Assembly: GCA_021776095.1 (NCBI GenBank)
Contig: JAJFGO010000044.1
Span: 103,080-144,998 of the forward strand
Direction of reading: 5' to 3'
Length of the DNA stretch: 41,919 nt
DNA from: Kiloniellaceae bacterium
GTDB taxonomy: Bacteria; Pseudomonadota; Alphaproteobacteria; Kiloniellales; J153
The position numbers were made by a program, and so were the translations under genes. The notes under the pieces are model-generated. The model was not told where the DNA came from, did no database searches, and saw only the letters and a list, made by a program, of their open reading frames with translations. Below, piece after piece: positions 7,856-16,691 of the stretch (positions within the stretch are counted from its first letter, which is position 1; each line of letters opens with the position of its first letter).

Positions 7856-8896
7856 ATGAGCAAACACGCGGTGGTTCTGTTCAATCTTGGCGGGCCGGAC
7901 AAGCCGGAATCTGTGCGCGGTTTTTTGTTCAACCTCTTCAACGATCCGGCGATCATCGGTTCGCCGCAGCCTATTCGTTGGATGCTGGCGCAATTGATTT
8001 CGCGCCGCCGGGCCCCGGTTGCGCGGGAGATCTATGCCAATATCGGCGGTGCCTCGCCGCTGCTGGCCAATACCCGGGTGCAGGCCCGTGCTCTGGAACA
8101 GGTCCTAGGCGGCGACGCGCGGGTTTTTATTGCCATGCGTTATTGGCATCCCTTCAGCCACGAGACTGTGGCGGAGGTGAAAGCCTTCCAGCCCGATCAC
8201 GTCATCCTGCTGCCGCTCTATCCGCAGTTCTCCACCACCACCAGCGGGTCTTCCATTGGAGATTGGCGGCGCGCGGCGGCCGGGGTCGGGCTCGACGCGC
8301 CGACCTCAGCCATATGCTGCTATCCGCGCGACCTCGGGTTTGCCGCCGAGGTGGCGGAACGCCTGCGTGCCGTGCTGGATGAGAAGAGCTTGAACAGCGG
8401 GACCAACGGCACCCGGCCCAGGGTCTTGTTTTCCGCCCACGGCCTGCCGGAAAAGATCGTCGCCGGCGGCGATCCCTATCAGTGGCAGGTCGAGCAAAGC
8501 GCCCAAGCAGTCGTCGAAACACTGGGCGAACAGGATCTAGACTGGCGGATTTGCTACCAGAGCCGGGTCGGGCCGCTCAAATGGATCGGCCCCTCGACCG
8601 AAGACGAGATCGCCCGGGCCGGCGCAGAGAGGGTGCCTCTTATCGTCGTGCCCATCGCCTTTGTGTCGGAACATTCCGAAACGCTGGTCGAGCTCGATAT
8701 CGAATACGCCCATTTGGCCAAGGAAAAGGGTGTGCCCAGCTATCGGCGGGTCGCGACCGTCGATGACGGCGCGCGTTTCATCGGTGGCCTGGCCGGCCTG
8801 GTGCGCGCCGCCATGGACCGCGCGGTCCCTATATCGTCGGGCGAGGGCGCGCGGATTTGCCCGCAGAGTTGCGGGCGCTGCCCCTTGGAGGCCTAA
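7856..8896 (+). CDS. hemH: Ferrochelatase
   Basis: Inserts ferrous iron into protoporphyrin IX to form protohaem. The 346-residue product has the start VVLFNLGGPDKPESV, the catalytic histidine in LFSAHGLPEK and the acidic SEHSETLVELDIEY segment. The C-terminus ends in a cysteine cluster, ICPQSCGRCPLEA (Cys335, Cys339, Cys342). Some alphaproteobacterial ferrochelatases, for example from Caulobacter, carry a [2Fe-2S] cluster with C-terminal cysteine ligands, so this enzyme may do so too; that is inference. It lies between hemE and hemJ with short gaps. Confidence 0.95.
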   Translation: MSKHAVVLFNLGGPDKPESVRGFLFNLFNDPAIIGSPQPIRWMLAQLISRRRAPVAREIYANIGGASPLLANTRVQARALEQVLGGDARVFIAMRYWHPFSHETVAEVKAFQPDHVILLPLYPQFSTTTSGSSIGDWRRAAAGVGLDAPTSAICCYPRDLGFAAEVAERLRAVLDEKSLNSGTNGTRPRVLFSAHGLPEKIVAGGDPYQWQVEQSAQAVVETLGEQDLDWRICYQSRVGPLKWIGPSTEDEIARAGAERVPLIVVPIAFVSEHSETLVELDIEYAHLAKEKGVPSYRRVATVDDGARFIGGLAGLVRAAMDRAVPISSGEGARICPQSCGRCPLEA

Positions 8897-8900
8897 CGCC

Positions 8901-9356
8901 ATGGCTGGGTTCGAGGCGGGATTTCTGGGTGAGGCCTATCTTTGGGTCAAGGCGCTGCACGTGATCGCCGTGATCGCCTGGATGGCAGGCATGCTCTACC
9001 TGCCCCGGCTGTACGTTTATCACTGCGAGGCGGAGGTGGGCTCCAAGCAGTCGGAGACCTTCAAGGTCATGGAACGGCGCCTGCTGCGCGCGATCATCAA
9101 CCCGGCCATGTTCGTGGCGACGATCCTGGGCCTGATGATGGTCGCCCACCTGGACGCCTGGGACGAAGGCTGGATGCTGGCGAAGTTCGCCCTTTTTCTG
9201 GCCATGGGGACGATCCACGGTTTTCTTTCGCGCTGGCGCCGCCACTTCGCCGCCGATCAAAACCGACATTCGGCGAAATTCTACCGCTGTATGAACGAGG
9301 TACCGACCGTGATCATGATTGGGATCGTCATTTTGGTGATCGTGAAGCCGTTCTAA
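8901..9356 (+). CDS. hemJ: Protoporphyrinogen IX oxidase HemJ
   Basis: A 151-residue membrane protein with four predicted hydrophobic segments. It carries the HemJ signature KALHVIAVIAWMAGMLYLP (conserved His20) followed by RLYVYH. HemJ oxidises protoporphyrinogen IX to protoporphyrin IX at the inner membrane, the step just before ferrochelatase, and replaces HemG or HemY in most alphaproteobacteria. The ATG at 8901 has GGAGG nine bases upstream and lies four bases after hemH; the open frame runs further upstream only as an overlap with hemH. Confidence 0.94.
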   Translation: MAGFEAGFLGEAYLWVKALHVIAVIAWMAGMLYLPRLYVYHCEAEVGSKQSETFKVMERRLLRAIINPAMFVATILGLMMVAHLDAWDEGWMLAKFALFLAMGTIHGFLSRWRRHFAADQNRHSAKFYRCMNEVPTVIMIGIVILVIVKPF

Positions 9357-9404
9357 AGCGTTTTTATTTCTTGGGCGCCGCTCGCCCGCGTCCGCCGCCC
9401 GCGC

Positions 9405-9433
9405 TTGACGCCGGGCGGCGCTTGGAGTATCCA
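9405..9433 (+). promoter_or_regulatory. Candidate rho promoter in hemJ-rho gap
   Basis: TTGACG at 9405-9410 and TATCCA at 9428-9433 are spaced by 17 bases, a fair sigma-70-type arrangement. The -35 falls in the loop of a perfect 8-bp hairpin, GCCGCCCG at 9394-9401 with CGGGCGGC at 9412-9419. A second possible promoter is TTGCCG (9450-9455) with TTTAAT (9474-9479), 18 bases apart. The leader to the rho ATG would be about 140-190 bases, long enough for the autoregulation known for rho leaders elsewhere. Prediction by eye only. Confidence 0.35.
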
Positions 9434-9623
9434 TAGCCTGTCTGAGGCCTTGCCGTTCGGCAGGTTAACCCTATTTAATAATGCGGTAACGGATACACCG
9501 TAACCTGCACCGATCCCCTCCCTTCCGGCACGGGCGGCTTTGCCGCTTAGCTACCGCGTCCGCCAAGCGACGCGAAGCTCTATCCCCGCATCCCCCCTTC
9601 GAATCCGACCAGGCACCCCGTCC

Positions 9624-10880
9624 ATGAACCTCCAAGAGCTAAAAGCCAAGAGTCCCGCCGATTTGCTGTCCTTCGCCGAGGAACTGGAAATTGACAACGC
9701 GAGCACCCTGCGCAAGCAGGACATGATGTTCGCGATCCTCAAGCAGATGGCGGAGAACGACGTCCCGATCAGTGGAGCGGGCGTGCTAGAGATCCTGCAG
9801 GACGGCTTCGGCTTCCTGCGCTCCCCGGAATCGAACTACTTGGCCGGCCCGGCGGATATTTATGTCAGCCCCAGCCAGGTGCGCCGCTTTGGCCTGCGCA
9901 CCGGCGACACGGTGGAAGGCCAGATCCGCTCGCCCAAGGACGGCGAACGTTATTTCGCCCTGCTCAAGGTCAACACGATCAATTTTGACCCGCCGGAAAA
10001 CTCGCGCCACCGGATCAACTTCGACAACCTGACCCCGCTGTATCCGGACGAGAAGATCAGTCTCGAGATCGAAGATCCGACCAAAAAGGACCTGACCACC
10101 CGGGTGATCGACCTGATTTCGCCCCTGGGCAAGGGACAGCGTGCGATCATCGTGGCACCGCCGCGCACCGGCAAGACCATGATGTTGCAGAACATCGCCC
10201 ACGCCATCGCTGCGAACCATCCCGAGGTTTACCTACTGGTCCTGCTCATCGACGAGCGGCCGGAGGAAGTCACCGACATGGACCGTTCGGTCAAGGGCGA
10301 GGTCGTGAGCTCGACCTTCGACGAGCCGGCCACGCGCCACGTTCAAGTCGCCGAGATGGTGATCGAAAAGGCTAAGCGCCTGGTCGAGCACAAAAAGGAC
10401 GTGGTTATCCTGCTCGATTCCATCACCCGCCTGGCGCGTGCCTACAACACGGTGGTGCCCAGTTCCGGCAAGGTTTTGACCGGCGGCGTGGACGCCAACG
10501 CCCTGCAGCGCCCCAAGCGCTTTTTCGGCGCGGCGCGGAACATCGAGGAGGGCGGTTCCCTGACCATCATCTCGACCGCGCTGATCGATACCGGCAGCCG
10601 CATGGACGAGGTGATCTTCGAGGAGTTCAAGGGCACGGGTAACTCGGAAATCGTGCTCGACCGCAAGCTGGCCGACAAGCGTACCTGGCCGGCGCTCGAC
10701 ATCGGTAAGTCCGGCACCCGCAAGGAGGAGCTGTTGGTCGACAAGGGCACGCTCAGCAAGATGTGGGTCCTGCGTCGTATCCTCATGCCCATGGGCATGA
10801 CCGATTCGGTCGAATTCCTGGTCGACAAGCTGAAGCAGACGAAGAACAACGCCGACTTCTTCGATTCCATGAATCAGTAG
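9624..10880 (+). CDS. rho: Transcription termination factor Rho
   Basis: Hexameric RNA-dependent ATPase that terminates transcription. The 418-residue length matches the family. Domains in order: N-terminal helical part (1-45), cold-shock-like primary RNA-binding site with [13 protein letters not shown] (61-73), Walker A APPRTGKT (178-185), [12 protein letters not shown] (208-219), Walker B VILLDS (261-266), and the C-terminal FKGTGNSE segment in the R-loop region. The ATG at 9624 is fixed by the conserved MNLQELK start; upstream in-frame codons look like leader. In many relatives mnmE follows directly; here about 6.6 kb lie between. Confidence 0.97.
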   Translation: MNLQELKAKSPADLLSFAEELEIDNASTLRKQDMMFAILKQMAENDVPISGAGVLEILQDGFGFLRSPESNYLAGPADIYVSPSQVRRFGLRTGDTVEGQIRSPKDGERYFALLKVNTINFDPPENSRHRINFDNLTPLYPDEKISLEIEDPTKKDLTTRVIDLISPLGKGQRAIIVAPPRTGKTMMLQNIAHAIAANHPEVYLLVLLIDERPEEVTDMDRSVKGEVVSSTFDEPATRHVQVAEMVIEKAKRLVEHKKDVVILLDSITRLARAYNTVVPSSGKVLTGGVDANALQRPKRFFGAARNIEEGGSLTIISTALIDTGSRMDEVIFEEFKGTGNSEIVLDRKLADKRTWPALDIGKSGTRKEELLVDKGTLSKMWVLRRILMPMGMTDSVEFLVDKLKQTKNNADFFDSMNQ

Positions 10881-10907
10881 GCGGGCGGACCACCGCCGCC
10901 GCGCACG

Positions 10908-11882
10908 TTACACCTCGAAGATTGTGCTGCCCGTGGTCTTGCGAGCCTCCAGGTCACGGTGCGCCTGCGCCGCCTCGGCAAGTGGGTAAGTCTGGTTGAT
11001 ATCGATCTTGACCGCGCCCGAAAGCACCACCTCGAACAACTCATTCGCGGCGCCCAGCAGATCCTCGCGCTTGGCGGTATAAGCCATGAGCGACGGCCGG
11101 GTGATGAACAGCGAGCCCATCTGTCCCAGACGGCCCAGTTCGAACGGCGGCACTGGGCCTGAGGCATTGCCGAAGGTGACCATCATGCCGAGCGGCGCAA
11201 GGCACTGGAGAGAACCTTCAAAGGTGTCCTTGCCGACGGAATCGTAGACCGCCGGCACGCCCTTGCCGCCGGTAATCTCCCTGACCCGTTCGACGAAATC
11301 TTCCGTACGGTAATTGATCGTGTGGGTACAGCCGTGGGCCTTCGCGGTCTCCGCCTTTTCCTCGGAGCCGACCGTGCCGATCACGGTCGCGCCCAGGTGT
11401 TTGAGCCACTGACAGGCGATCAGGCCGACCCCGCCGGCGGCGGCGTGGAACAGCACGGTCTCGCCCTTGCTGACCCGGTAGGTGCGCCGGATCAGGTATT
11501 GCACGGTCATGCCCTGCAGCATCATGGCGGCGGCCTGGCGGTCCTCGATCTCGGCCGGCATCTTGACCAGGCGGTCGGCCGGCATGAGGCGCGCTTCGGC
11601 ATAGGCACCGATCGGCGGGGAGGCATAAGCCACCCGGTTGCCCTTTTTCAGATCGTTGACGCCCTCGCCGACCGCCTCGACCAGACCGGCCGCCTCGAGG
11701 CCCAGGCCCGAGGGGTACTCGAGCGGATAAAGGCCCGAACGGTGATACACGTCGATGTAATTGAGGCCGACCGCGGTGTGCTTGAGGCGGACCTCGCCGG
11801 GGCCGGGATCGCCGACTTCGACGTCCTCCCAGGATATCACCTCCGGGCCGCCGGCTTTCTTGATGCGAATGGCCTTGGTCAT
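10908..11882 (-). CDS. NADPH:quinone oxidoreductase (zeta-crystallin-like, MDR superfamily)
   Basis: A 324-residue medium-chain dehydrogenase/reductase without the zinc ligands of alcohol dehydrogenases. It has the QOR N-terminal pattern (VGLNYIDVYHRSGLYP at 38-53) and the nucleotide-binding AAAGGVGLIACQWLK motif around 148-162. QOR enzymes reduce quinones with NADPH. Its start overlaps the dienelactone hydrolase stop by four bases (ATGA), so the two are co-translated, possibly under the HxlR-type regulator encoded further upstream on the same strand. Convergent with rho. The physiological substrate is not shown by the sequence. Confidence 0.88.
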   Translation of the reverse strand: MTKAIRIKKAGGPEVISWEDVEVGDPGPGEVRLKHTAVGLNYIDVYHRSGLYPLEYPSGLGLEAAGLVEAVGEGVNDLKKGNRVAYASPPIGAYAEARLMPADRLVKMPAEIEDRQAAAMMLQGMTVQYLIRRTYRVSKGETVLFHAAAGGVGLIACQWLKHLGATVIGTVGSEEKAETAKAHGCTHTINYRTEDFVERVREITGGKGVPAVYDSVGKDTFEGSLQCLAPLGMMVTFGNASGPVPPFELGRLGQMGSLFITRPSLMAYTAKREDLLGAANELFEVVLSGAVKIDINQTYPLAEAAQAHRDLEARKTTGSTIFEV

Positions 11883-12574
11883 AGGGCGAGATGCTCCTTG
11901 AAAAAGTCGAGGGTGCGTTGGTTGGCCAGCTCGGCGGCCGCCTTGTCGTAGTGCTGACCGCCGACCCGCGCGAAGGCATGGTCTTGTGCGGCGTAGGTGT
12001 GCAGGGTGATCAGGGGATTGCCGCCCAGGGCGGCGGCGACTTGCTCCTGCTGCTCCGGCGGCACGAACTGGTCCTTGGCCGCGACGTGCAGCATCAAAGG
12101 CTTGGTAATTTGCCCGGCCTCGCCGGTGAGGTCAGCTAAGCCGACGCCGTAATAGCTGACGCTGGCGTCGGAATCGCTGCGCGTCGCCATGAGGTAGGCG
12201 AGTTTTCCGCCCAGGCAATAGCCGGCCGCGCCAGCCTTCCCGCTGCAAGCCTCGTGGTTGCGCAAGGCCGCCAGCGTGGCCTTGAGGTCGACGATGCCCT
12301 TGTCGACGTCGAACAGGCCGAACAGCTCGAAGGCGCGCTTCCATTCGGCGTCGCTTTGGTCGGTGATCTGAATACCCGGTTCGATGCGCCAAAAAATATC
12401 CGGGCAGCAAGCCACATAGCCCGCGCCGGCCAGCCAGTCGCAAACGTCGCGCATGACCTGATTGACGCCGAATATCTCCTGCGCCACCACAATGCCGGGC
12501 GCCGGGGTTTTGCTGGGCAGGGCCAGGTAGGCGGCGAAATCGCCGTCCGGTCCCTTGATGGTGATGTCAGCCAT
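11879..12574 (-). CDS. Dienelactone hydrolase family protein
   Basis: A 231-residue alpha/beta hydrolase of the dienelactone hydrolase family. The triad is visible: nucleophile Cys120 in GYCLGG, Asp168 in AAKDQFV and His199 in QDHAF; the conserved Glu33 of AQEIFG is also present. Carboxymethylenebutenolidases open dienelactones in chlorocatechol breakdown, but many family members have unknown substrates and no other catechol genes are present here. AGGAG seven bases before the ATG at 12574 supports the start. First gene of a two-gene unit with the quinone reductase. Confidence 0.88.
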   Translation of the reverse strand: MADITIKGPDGDFAAYLALPSKTPAPGIVVAQEIFGVNQVMRDVCDWLAGAGYVACCPDIFWRIEPGIQITDQSDAEWKRAFELFGLFDVDKGIVDLKATLAALRNHEACSGKAGAAGYCLGGKLAYLMATRSDSDASVSYYGVGLADLTGEAGQITKPLMLHVAAKDQFVPPEQQEQVAAALGGNPLITLHTYAAQDHAFARVGGQHYDKAAAELANQRTLDFFKEHLAL

Positions 12575-12602
12575 GATGTCTCCTGGTCCTCAAAGCCATG
12601 GC

Positions 12603-12639
12603 GCCTAAGTGGGCCCTTTGGCCCCAGGCTGCCTTAGGC
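12603..12639 (-). other. Hairpin between hxlR-type gene and dienelactone hydrolase gene
   Basis: Outer arms GCCTAAG-type (CCTAAG 12604-12609 with CTTAGG 12633-12638, plus one flanking pair) enclose an inner stem GGGCC (12611-12615) / GGCCC (12620-12624) with loop CTTT. No T-tract follows on either strand, so it is not a canonical intrinsic terminator. It could attenuate read-through from the regulator gene into the downstream pair. Confidence 0.35.
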
Positions 12640-12686
12640 CAGACTAACGTGTTTGGGCCGGTGCTGTCACGGAACCCGGCGCGCGC

Positions 12687-13043
12687 TCAGGGTTTGATTT
12701 TCATGAACCGGGCCGGGGGCCGCCAGGTGCCGCGCAGGTGCATGTGGCCCCAACGCGCTAGCTCCTGAAGTACTGGCACTAGGGCACGGCCCTTTTTTGT
12801 CAGGCGGTAGTCGTATCGGGCCGGCCGGGATTGATAGGCGCGTTTGCGCACCAGGCCGGCGGCCTGAAGACGGCGCAGGCGCTCGGCCAGAATGTTGGTG
12901 GGAATGCCTTCGGGCGAGTCCAAGAACTCGCCGTAGCGCGCCTTGCCGACGATGAGGTCGCGCACGACCAGAAGGCTCCACTTGTCGCCCACCAAGTCCA
13001 GGCTTGCGGTCAGGGGGCAGGGGGAACGCCTGATGCTCGTCAT
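12687..13043 (-). CDS. HxlR family transcriptional regulator
   Basis: A 118-residue winged-helix regulator. It shows the family's RSPCPLTASLDLVGDKWSLLVVRDL start with Cys9 at the conserved redox-sensing position, the FLDSPEGIPTNILAERLRRL recognition region and the YRLTKKGRAL wing. HxlR/YodB-type repressors sense quinones, aldehydes or other electrophiles, often through that cysteine. The ATG at 13043 starts the conserved part; the 42 codons upstream do not resemble the family. The neighbouring downstream quinone reductase and hydrolase on the same strand are plausible targets. Confidence 0.88.
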   Translation of the reverse strand: MTSIRRSPCPLTASLDLVGDKWSLLVVRDLIVGKARYGEFLDSPEGIPTNILAERLRRLQAAGLVRKRAYQSRPARYDYRLTKKGRALVPVLQELARWGHMHLRGTWRPPARFMKIKP

Positions 13044-13150
13044 GTCGCGCACCTGGAAAAACCAATACATTTGCCCGGCAAACCGAACCGCAGCGACAAC
13101 AAGCCAAACGGTCGCGCCAAACCCGAAAAATGTGTCACACTCATCGGCCA

Positions 13151-13206
13151 CTTGCAAATTGAAAGTCATTTAGATAACGTTTCACCATAGACTTTAAAAA
13201 TGCAAG
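13151..13206. promoter_or_regulatory. Imperfect inverted repeat, candidate operator
   Basis: The arms CTTGCAAATTGAAAGTC (13151-13167) and GACTTTAAAAATGCAAG (13190-13206) pair at 14 of 17 positions around a 22-base centre. The region is AT-rich and lies between the HxlR-type gene and the divergent DUF2461 gene, where a regulator of this class could bind. Binding is inferred. Confidence 0.45.
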
Positions 13207-13306
13207 TCATATGAGCAATTGATGTAACGATGCGAGGCCACAGCGGGAGCGGCCGGCCAAGAGTCCAGTTTGGACGGCACACAACATGCAAAGTTCGAGG
13301 CGTGAT

Positions 13307-14002
13307 ATGACAGCGACCTTCAAGGGATTCTCACCGGACTTCTTTGCCTTCTTCGAAGAGCTCGCGGCGGCCAATACGCGTGAGTGGTTTGCCGCCAACA
13401 AGGAACGCTACAAGGATGTGGTGCAGGGGGAGTTGTCGGATTTCGTGAGTGCTATGGCGCCGCGCCTGGCGCGCATATCGAAGCACTATTTGGCCGATCC
13501 CAGGCCCAACGGCAAAACCATCTTCCGCATTTATCGCGACGTGCGATTCTCTAAAGACAAGCGGCCCTACAAGGAGCACGCGGCCTGCCACTTTCGGCAC
13601 AGCGGCGAGGCGGATGTGCACGGACCGGGTTATTATTTCCACCTGGAGCCAAAGGAAATCATTTTCGGCGGCGGGATATGGAAACCGGACCCCGTCGATT
13701 TGAACAAGATCCGTAGCGCCATCGTTGCCGATACGAGGGCCTGGTCCAAGGTCATCGGCGACGCGCAGCTAAAGGCTGTCTTCGAGGGCGTCTCCGGCGA
13801 TGGCTTGAAGCGCGCGCCCAAGGGTTTCGATCCCGATCATCCCCATGCCGAGGATTTGAAGCGCAAAACATTTTTCGTCATACGCCGGGCGCCGGCGGCG
13901 CTTGCGCGGGCGCCTGAGATCCTCGATGAAGTCGAGGCCGGCTACCGTGCCGCCAAGCCGCTGATGCGATTTCTCTGCAAGGCGCTTGGCACGCCATTCT
14001 GA
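13307..14002 (+). CDS. DUF2461 (TIGR02453) domain protein
   Basis: A 231-residue protein of the DUF2461 family, function unknown. Recognisable blocks are the FSPDFFAFFEELAAANTREWF start, the central FRIYRDVRFSKDKRPYKEHAA motif, the GYYFHLEP segment and the LKRAPKGFDPDHP segment. I chose the ATG at 13307 because GAGG lies eight bases upstream and conserved sequence begins nearby; an in-frame ATG seven codons upstream is less likely. Divergent from the HxlR-type gene and convergent with the alkyltransferase gene. Confidence 0.88.
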   Translation: MTATFKGFSPDFFAFFEELAAANTREWFAANKERYKDVVQGELSDFVSAMAPRLARISKHYLADPRPNGKTIFRIYRDVRFSKDKRPYKEHAACHFRHSGEADVHGPGYYFHLEPKEIIFGGGIWKPDPVDLNKIRSAIVADTRAWSKVIGDAQLKAVFEGVSGDGLKRAPKGFDPDHPHAEDLKRKTFFVIRRAPAALARAPEILDEVEAGYRAAKPLMRFLCKALGTPF

Positions 14003-14015
14003 GGCGCCAGGCCGC

Positions 14016-14507
14016 CTACAGGAGTAGCGCGCCTTCGTGGCGCAGCAGAGCGAGTTTGGATTCGGCGCCCTGGCCGCCGGAAAAACCGCCCAGCTTGCCG
14101 CCGGCGGCGAGGACTCGGTGGCATGGAATGATGATCGGGATCGGATTGCCGCCGCAGCCCTGGCCGATGGGTTGCGCCGCCACGCCTAGATCGCGTGCCA
14201 AATCGCCATACGTGCGAGTCTCGCCGAAGGGGATTTTCAGCATCGCGTCGCAAACCGACTTTTGAAACGCACCGCCGGGCGGATCGAGGGGAAGATCGAA
14301 GACCTGGCGGGTCCCGGCGAAATACGCCTGCAACTGTGCGACCGCGCGCGCCAACAGGGGATGGTCGATATTTTCGGGATCGCCAGGAGAGGCGCCTTCG
14401 CGTGCCCAGGTCAGCCGCGTGATCGCGCGGTCGTTGGCGCTGAGCACGAGCGTGCCGAAGGGCGAGGCGATGATGCAACTCACCTCGCTTGACGCTGCGG
14501 CCGTCAC
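14016..14507 (-). CDS. ogt: Methylated-DNA--[protein]-cysteine S-methyltransferase
   Basis: A suicide DNA-repair protein that takes alkyl groups from O6-alkylguanine onto an active-site cysteine. The 163-residue product has the helix-turn-helix region FQKSVCDAMLKIPFGETRTYGDLA (about 81-104) and the active-site PCHRV (Cys129) followed by GGFSGG. The start is inferred as a GTG at 14507 in a GTGA overlap with the upstream gene, since no ATG lies near the expected N-terminus. An N-terminal Ada domain is absent, so it is the Ogt/MGMT form. Confidence 0.9.
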   Translation of the reverse strand: MTAAASSEVSCIIASPFGTLVLSANDRAITRLTWAREGASPGDPENIDHPLLARAVAQLQAYFAGTRQVFDLPLDPPGGAFQKSVCDAMLKIPFGETRTYGDLARDLGVAAQPIGQGCGGNPIPIIIPCHRVLAAGGKLGGFSGGQGAESKLALLRHEGALLL

Positions 14508-16573
14508 AGGATCGGCCCCGCCTCCAGGGCGCCGCGCAAGTCCTCGGCCGAGGTGATCGGCAGGGAACAGGTGGTGCCCCGGCAAACATAGGCGGCCGGG
14601 GCGCCGTCCAGCGGACCCTTGCCTTGGGCCGGGTGACCTTCGGGCAGGGTCTCGCCCGGCGCGATGGTTTGCAGCGCCAAGTCGGGCTGGCACACGCCAT
14701 GGGCGGCGGCGACGAGCGCGGCGCGGCGCGGGTCCGCCGGGTCGCCGGCGATGACCAATTGCACGCCGTTGCGCAGAAACTCGTTGGCGTTGAGCAGGGT
14801 TGCCAGCGGGAAAAAGTTGCGCCCCAAGTCGCCGGAAAAGGCCGCGATCACGGCTTCGGCGCGGTCCCGATAGGCAGCCTTGCCGGTCAGGTAATAGAGG
14901 CGGGCCAAGACCTCGGCCATGACCCCGTTGCCGGATGGCAGGGCGGAATCGTGTGCGTTCCTGGTGCGCACGATCAAGCGCTCGGCATCCGAGGCGGTGA
15001 GGAAATAGCCGCCCGAGTCCGAGTCCCAATAGAAGCGGTCGAGGACATCGCACCAGGCCTCGGCCTGGGCGACATAGTCGGCGGTGCCGGTGACCTCAGC
15101 CAGGGCCAGGGCGGCGGCGGCCATATTGGCATAGTCGTCGAGCAAGCCGGGATGATCCAGGCGGCCGTGCCGCCAGGCGTGCTTGAGGCGCCCGTCCTCG
15201 GTCATGTTTTCGCACACGAAGTCGAAGGCACGCTGGGCTGCCGCCAGCCAATCGGGCGCGTCGAACACCGCCGCGGCGCGGACCAGCGCGGCGATCATCA
15301 GGCCGTTCCAATCGGCTAGGACCTTGTCGTCCCAGCCGGGCCAGATCCGGTGCGCGCGGTGTTGGAATAGCTTGTCCCGGCTCGCGGCAAGGCGCGCCTC
15401 TTCGGCGGCCGGGCGCAGCGCCGGTGATTGCGAGCGATTGAGGATGGTCTTGCCTTCCCAATTGCCCGCGGGGGTGACGTCGTAAGCCTCCTTGAAAAAC
15501 TCCGCCTCGGGGCCGAGTAGGCTGTCGATCTCCGCCGCGCTCCAAACATAGAACTTGCCTTCTTCGCCCTCGCTGTCGGCATCCAGGGTGCTGGCAAAGG
15601 CGCCGCACGGCGTTTGGCCGGTGCCGTCGGTGTCGGCGATCATGTCCCGCAAGACCCAGGCGGCGGTTTCGCGCACCCGCTGTTCGTACAAGGGCTCGCG
15701 CGTGTTCTGCCAAGCCCAGGTGAGAAGCTCGATCATCTGCGCGTTGTCGTAGAGCATCTTTTCAAAGTGCGGCACCAGCCAATGAGGATCGACCGTGTAT
15801 CGTGCGAAGCCACCGCCCAGGTGGTCGTAAATGCCGCCTTGGGACATGCGGGTCAGGGTGCGGGTCACCGCGTCGCGGAACGGCGCCTCGCCGCGCCGCC
15901 GCCAGGCGCGCCAAAGCAACTTCATGGCGGCGCATTGCGGGAACTTCGGCGCCTGGCCGATACCGCCCTCGATCGGGTCGACCTCGCGTAGCAAATGCTC
16001 GGCGATGCGGTCGGTTGTCTCAGGCGTAATATCGGCCGCGGGCAGGGGCGTCGCGGCGCGTTGCAAAGCCTCTTTGATGGCGGAGACGTTTTTCGCGACC
16101 CGGTCCGGATCTTTTTCATAGACCTGCGCGATCGCTTCCAGGATTTCGGGAAAACCGGGCCGGCCGTAGCGCGGCGAGGGTGGAAAATAGGTGCCGCCCC
16201 AAAATGGCTCGCGGTCCGGTGTCAGGAACATGGTCAGCGGCCAGCCGCCCTGTTCGCCGAGCAGGGCGAGGGCTTGCTGATAGATGGTGTCCACGTCCGG
16301 GCGTTCTTCGCGGTCGACCTTGATGTTGACGAACAGCCGATTCATGTGCGCGGCGATGTCCGGGTTCTCGAATGATTCGTGCGCCATCACATGGCACCAA
16401 TGGCAGGCCGCATACCCAACCGAGAGCAGGACCGGGCGCCCGCTCGCACGTGCGGCGTCGAAGGCCTCCGGGCCCCAGACCTGCCAGGCAACAGGGTTGT
16501 CGCTGTGCTGCTGCAGGTAAGGGCTGGTGACCTCGGCCAGGCGGTTGGTCAGGGTTCGCTTGGGGTCGAGCAT
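14504..16573 (-). CDS. Thioredoxin domain-containing protein (DUF255, YyaL/SSP411 family)
   Basis: A 689-residue protein, the usual size for the family. An N-terminal thioredoxin-like DUF255 domain (about 1-165) contains CHWCHVM (Cys57, Cys60), and the rest is an alpha/alpha-toroid six-hairpin glycosidase-like fold. The biochemical function is not established; related proteins have been linked to redox or carbohydrate roles. The ATG at 16573 is fixed by the conserved LTNRLAEVTSPYLQQHSDNPVAW start. The open frame continues a further 237 codons upstream, antisense to two small genes; that extension is not credible. It overlaps the alkyltransferase start by four bases. Confidence 0.88.
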   Translation of the reverse strand: MLDPKRTLTNRLAEVTSPYLQQHSDNPVAWQVWGPEAFDAARASGRPVLLSVGYAACHWCHVMAHESFENPDIAAHMNRLFVNIKVDREERPDVDTIYQQALALLGEQGGWPLTMFLTPDREPFWGGTYFPPSPRYGRPGFPEILEAIAQVYEKDPDRVAKNVSAIKEALQRAATPLPAADITPETTDRIAEHLLREVDPIEGGIGQAPKFPQCAAMKLLWRAWRRRGEAPFRDAVTRTLTRMSQGGIYDHLGGGFARYTVDPHWLVPHFEKMLYDNAQMIELLTWAWQNTREPLYEQRVRETAAWVLRDMIADTDGTGQTPCGAFASTLDADSEGEEGKFYVWSAAEIDSLLGPEAEFFKEAYDVTPAGNWEGKTILNRSQSPALRPAAEEARLAASRDKLFQHRAHRIWPGWDDKVLADWNGLMIAALVRAAAVFDAPDWLAAAQRAFDFVCENMTEDGRLKHAWRHGRLDHPGLLDDYANMAAAALALAEVTGTADYVAQAEAWCDVLDRFYWDSDSGGYFLTASDAERLIVRTRNAHDSALPSGNGVMAEVLARLYYLTGKAAYRDRAEAVIAAFSGDLGRNFFPLATLLNANEFLRNGVQLVIAGDPADPRRAALVAAAHGVCQPDLALQTIAPGETLPEGHPAQGKGPLDGAPAAYVCRGTTCSLPITSAEDLRGALEAGPIL

Positions 16574-16691
16574 TGAGCGGCAAAACCTTTCGCGGGAGGC
16601 TGCGCCGGCCAAGTGACGCATTGGGATAATTGGTCTATATGGGGGGCAGAGCGCGCCGGTCTCAAGGTTAAACGTAGTGAGGGGCACAGCC

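Noticed and set aside
9373-9387. Short GGGCG/CGCCC hairpin after hemJ as a terminator
   Set aside because: Five pairs and no following T-run; the T-rich stretch lies before the stem, not after.
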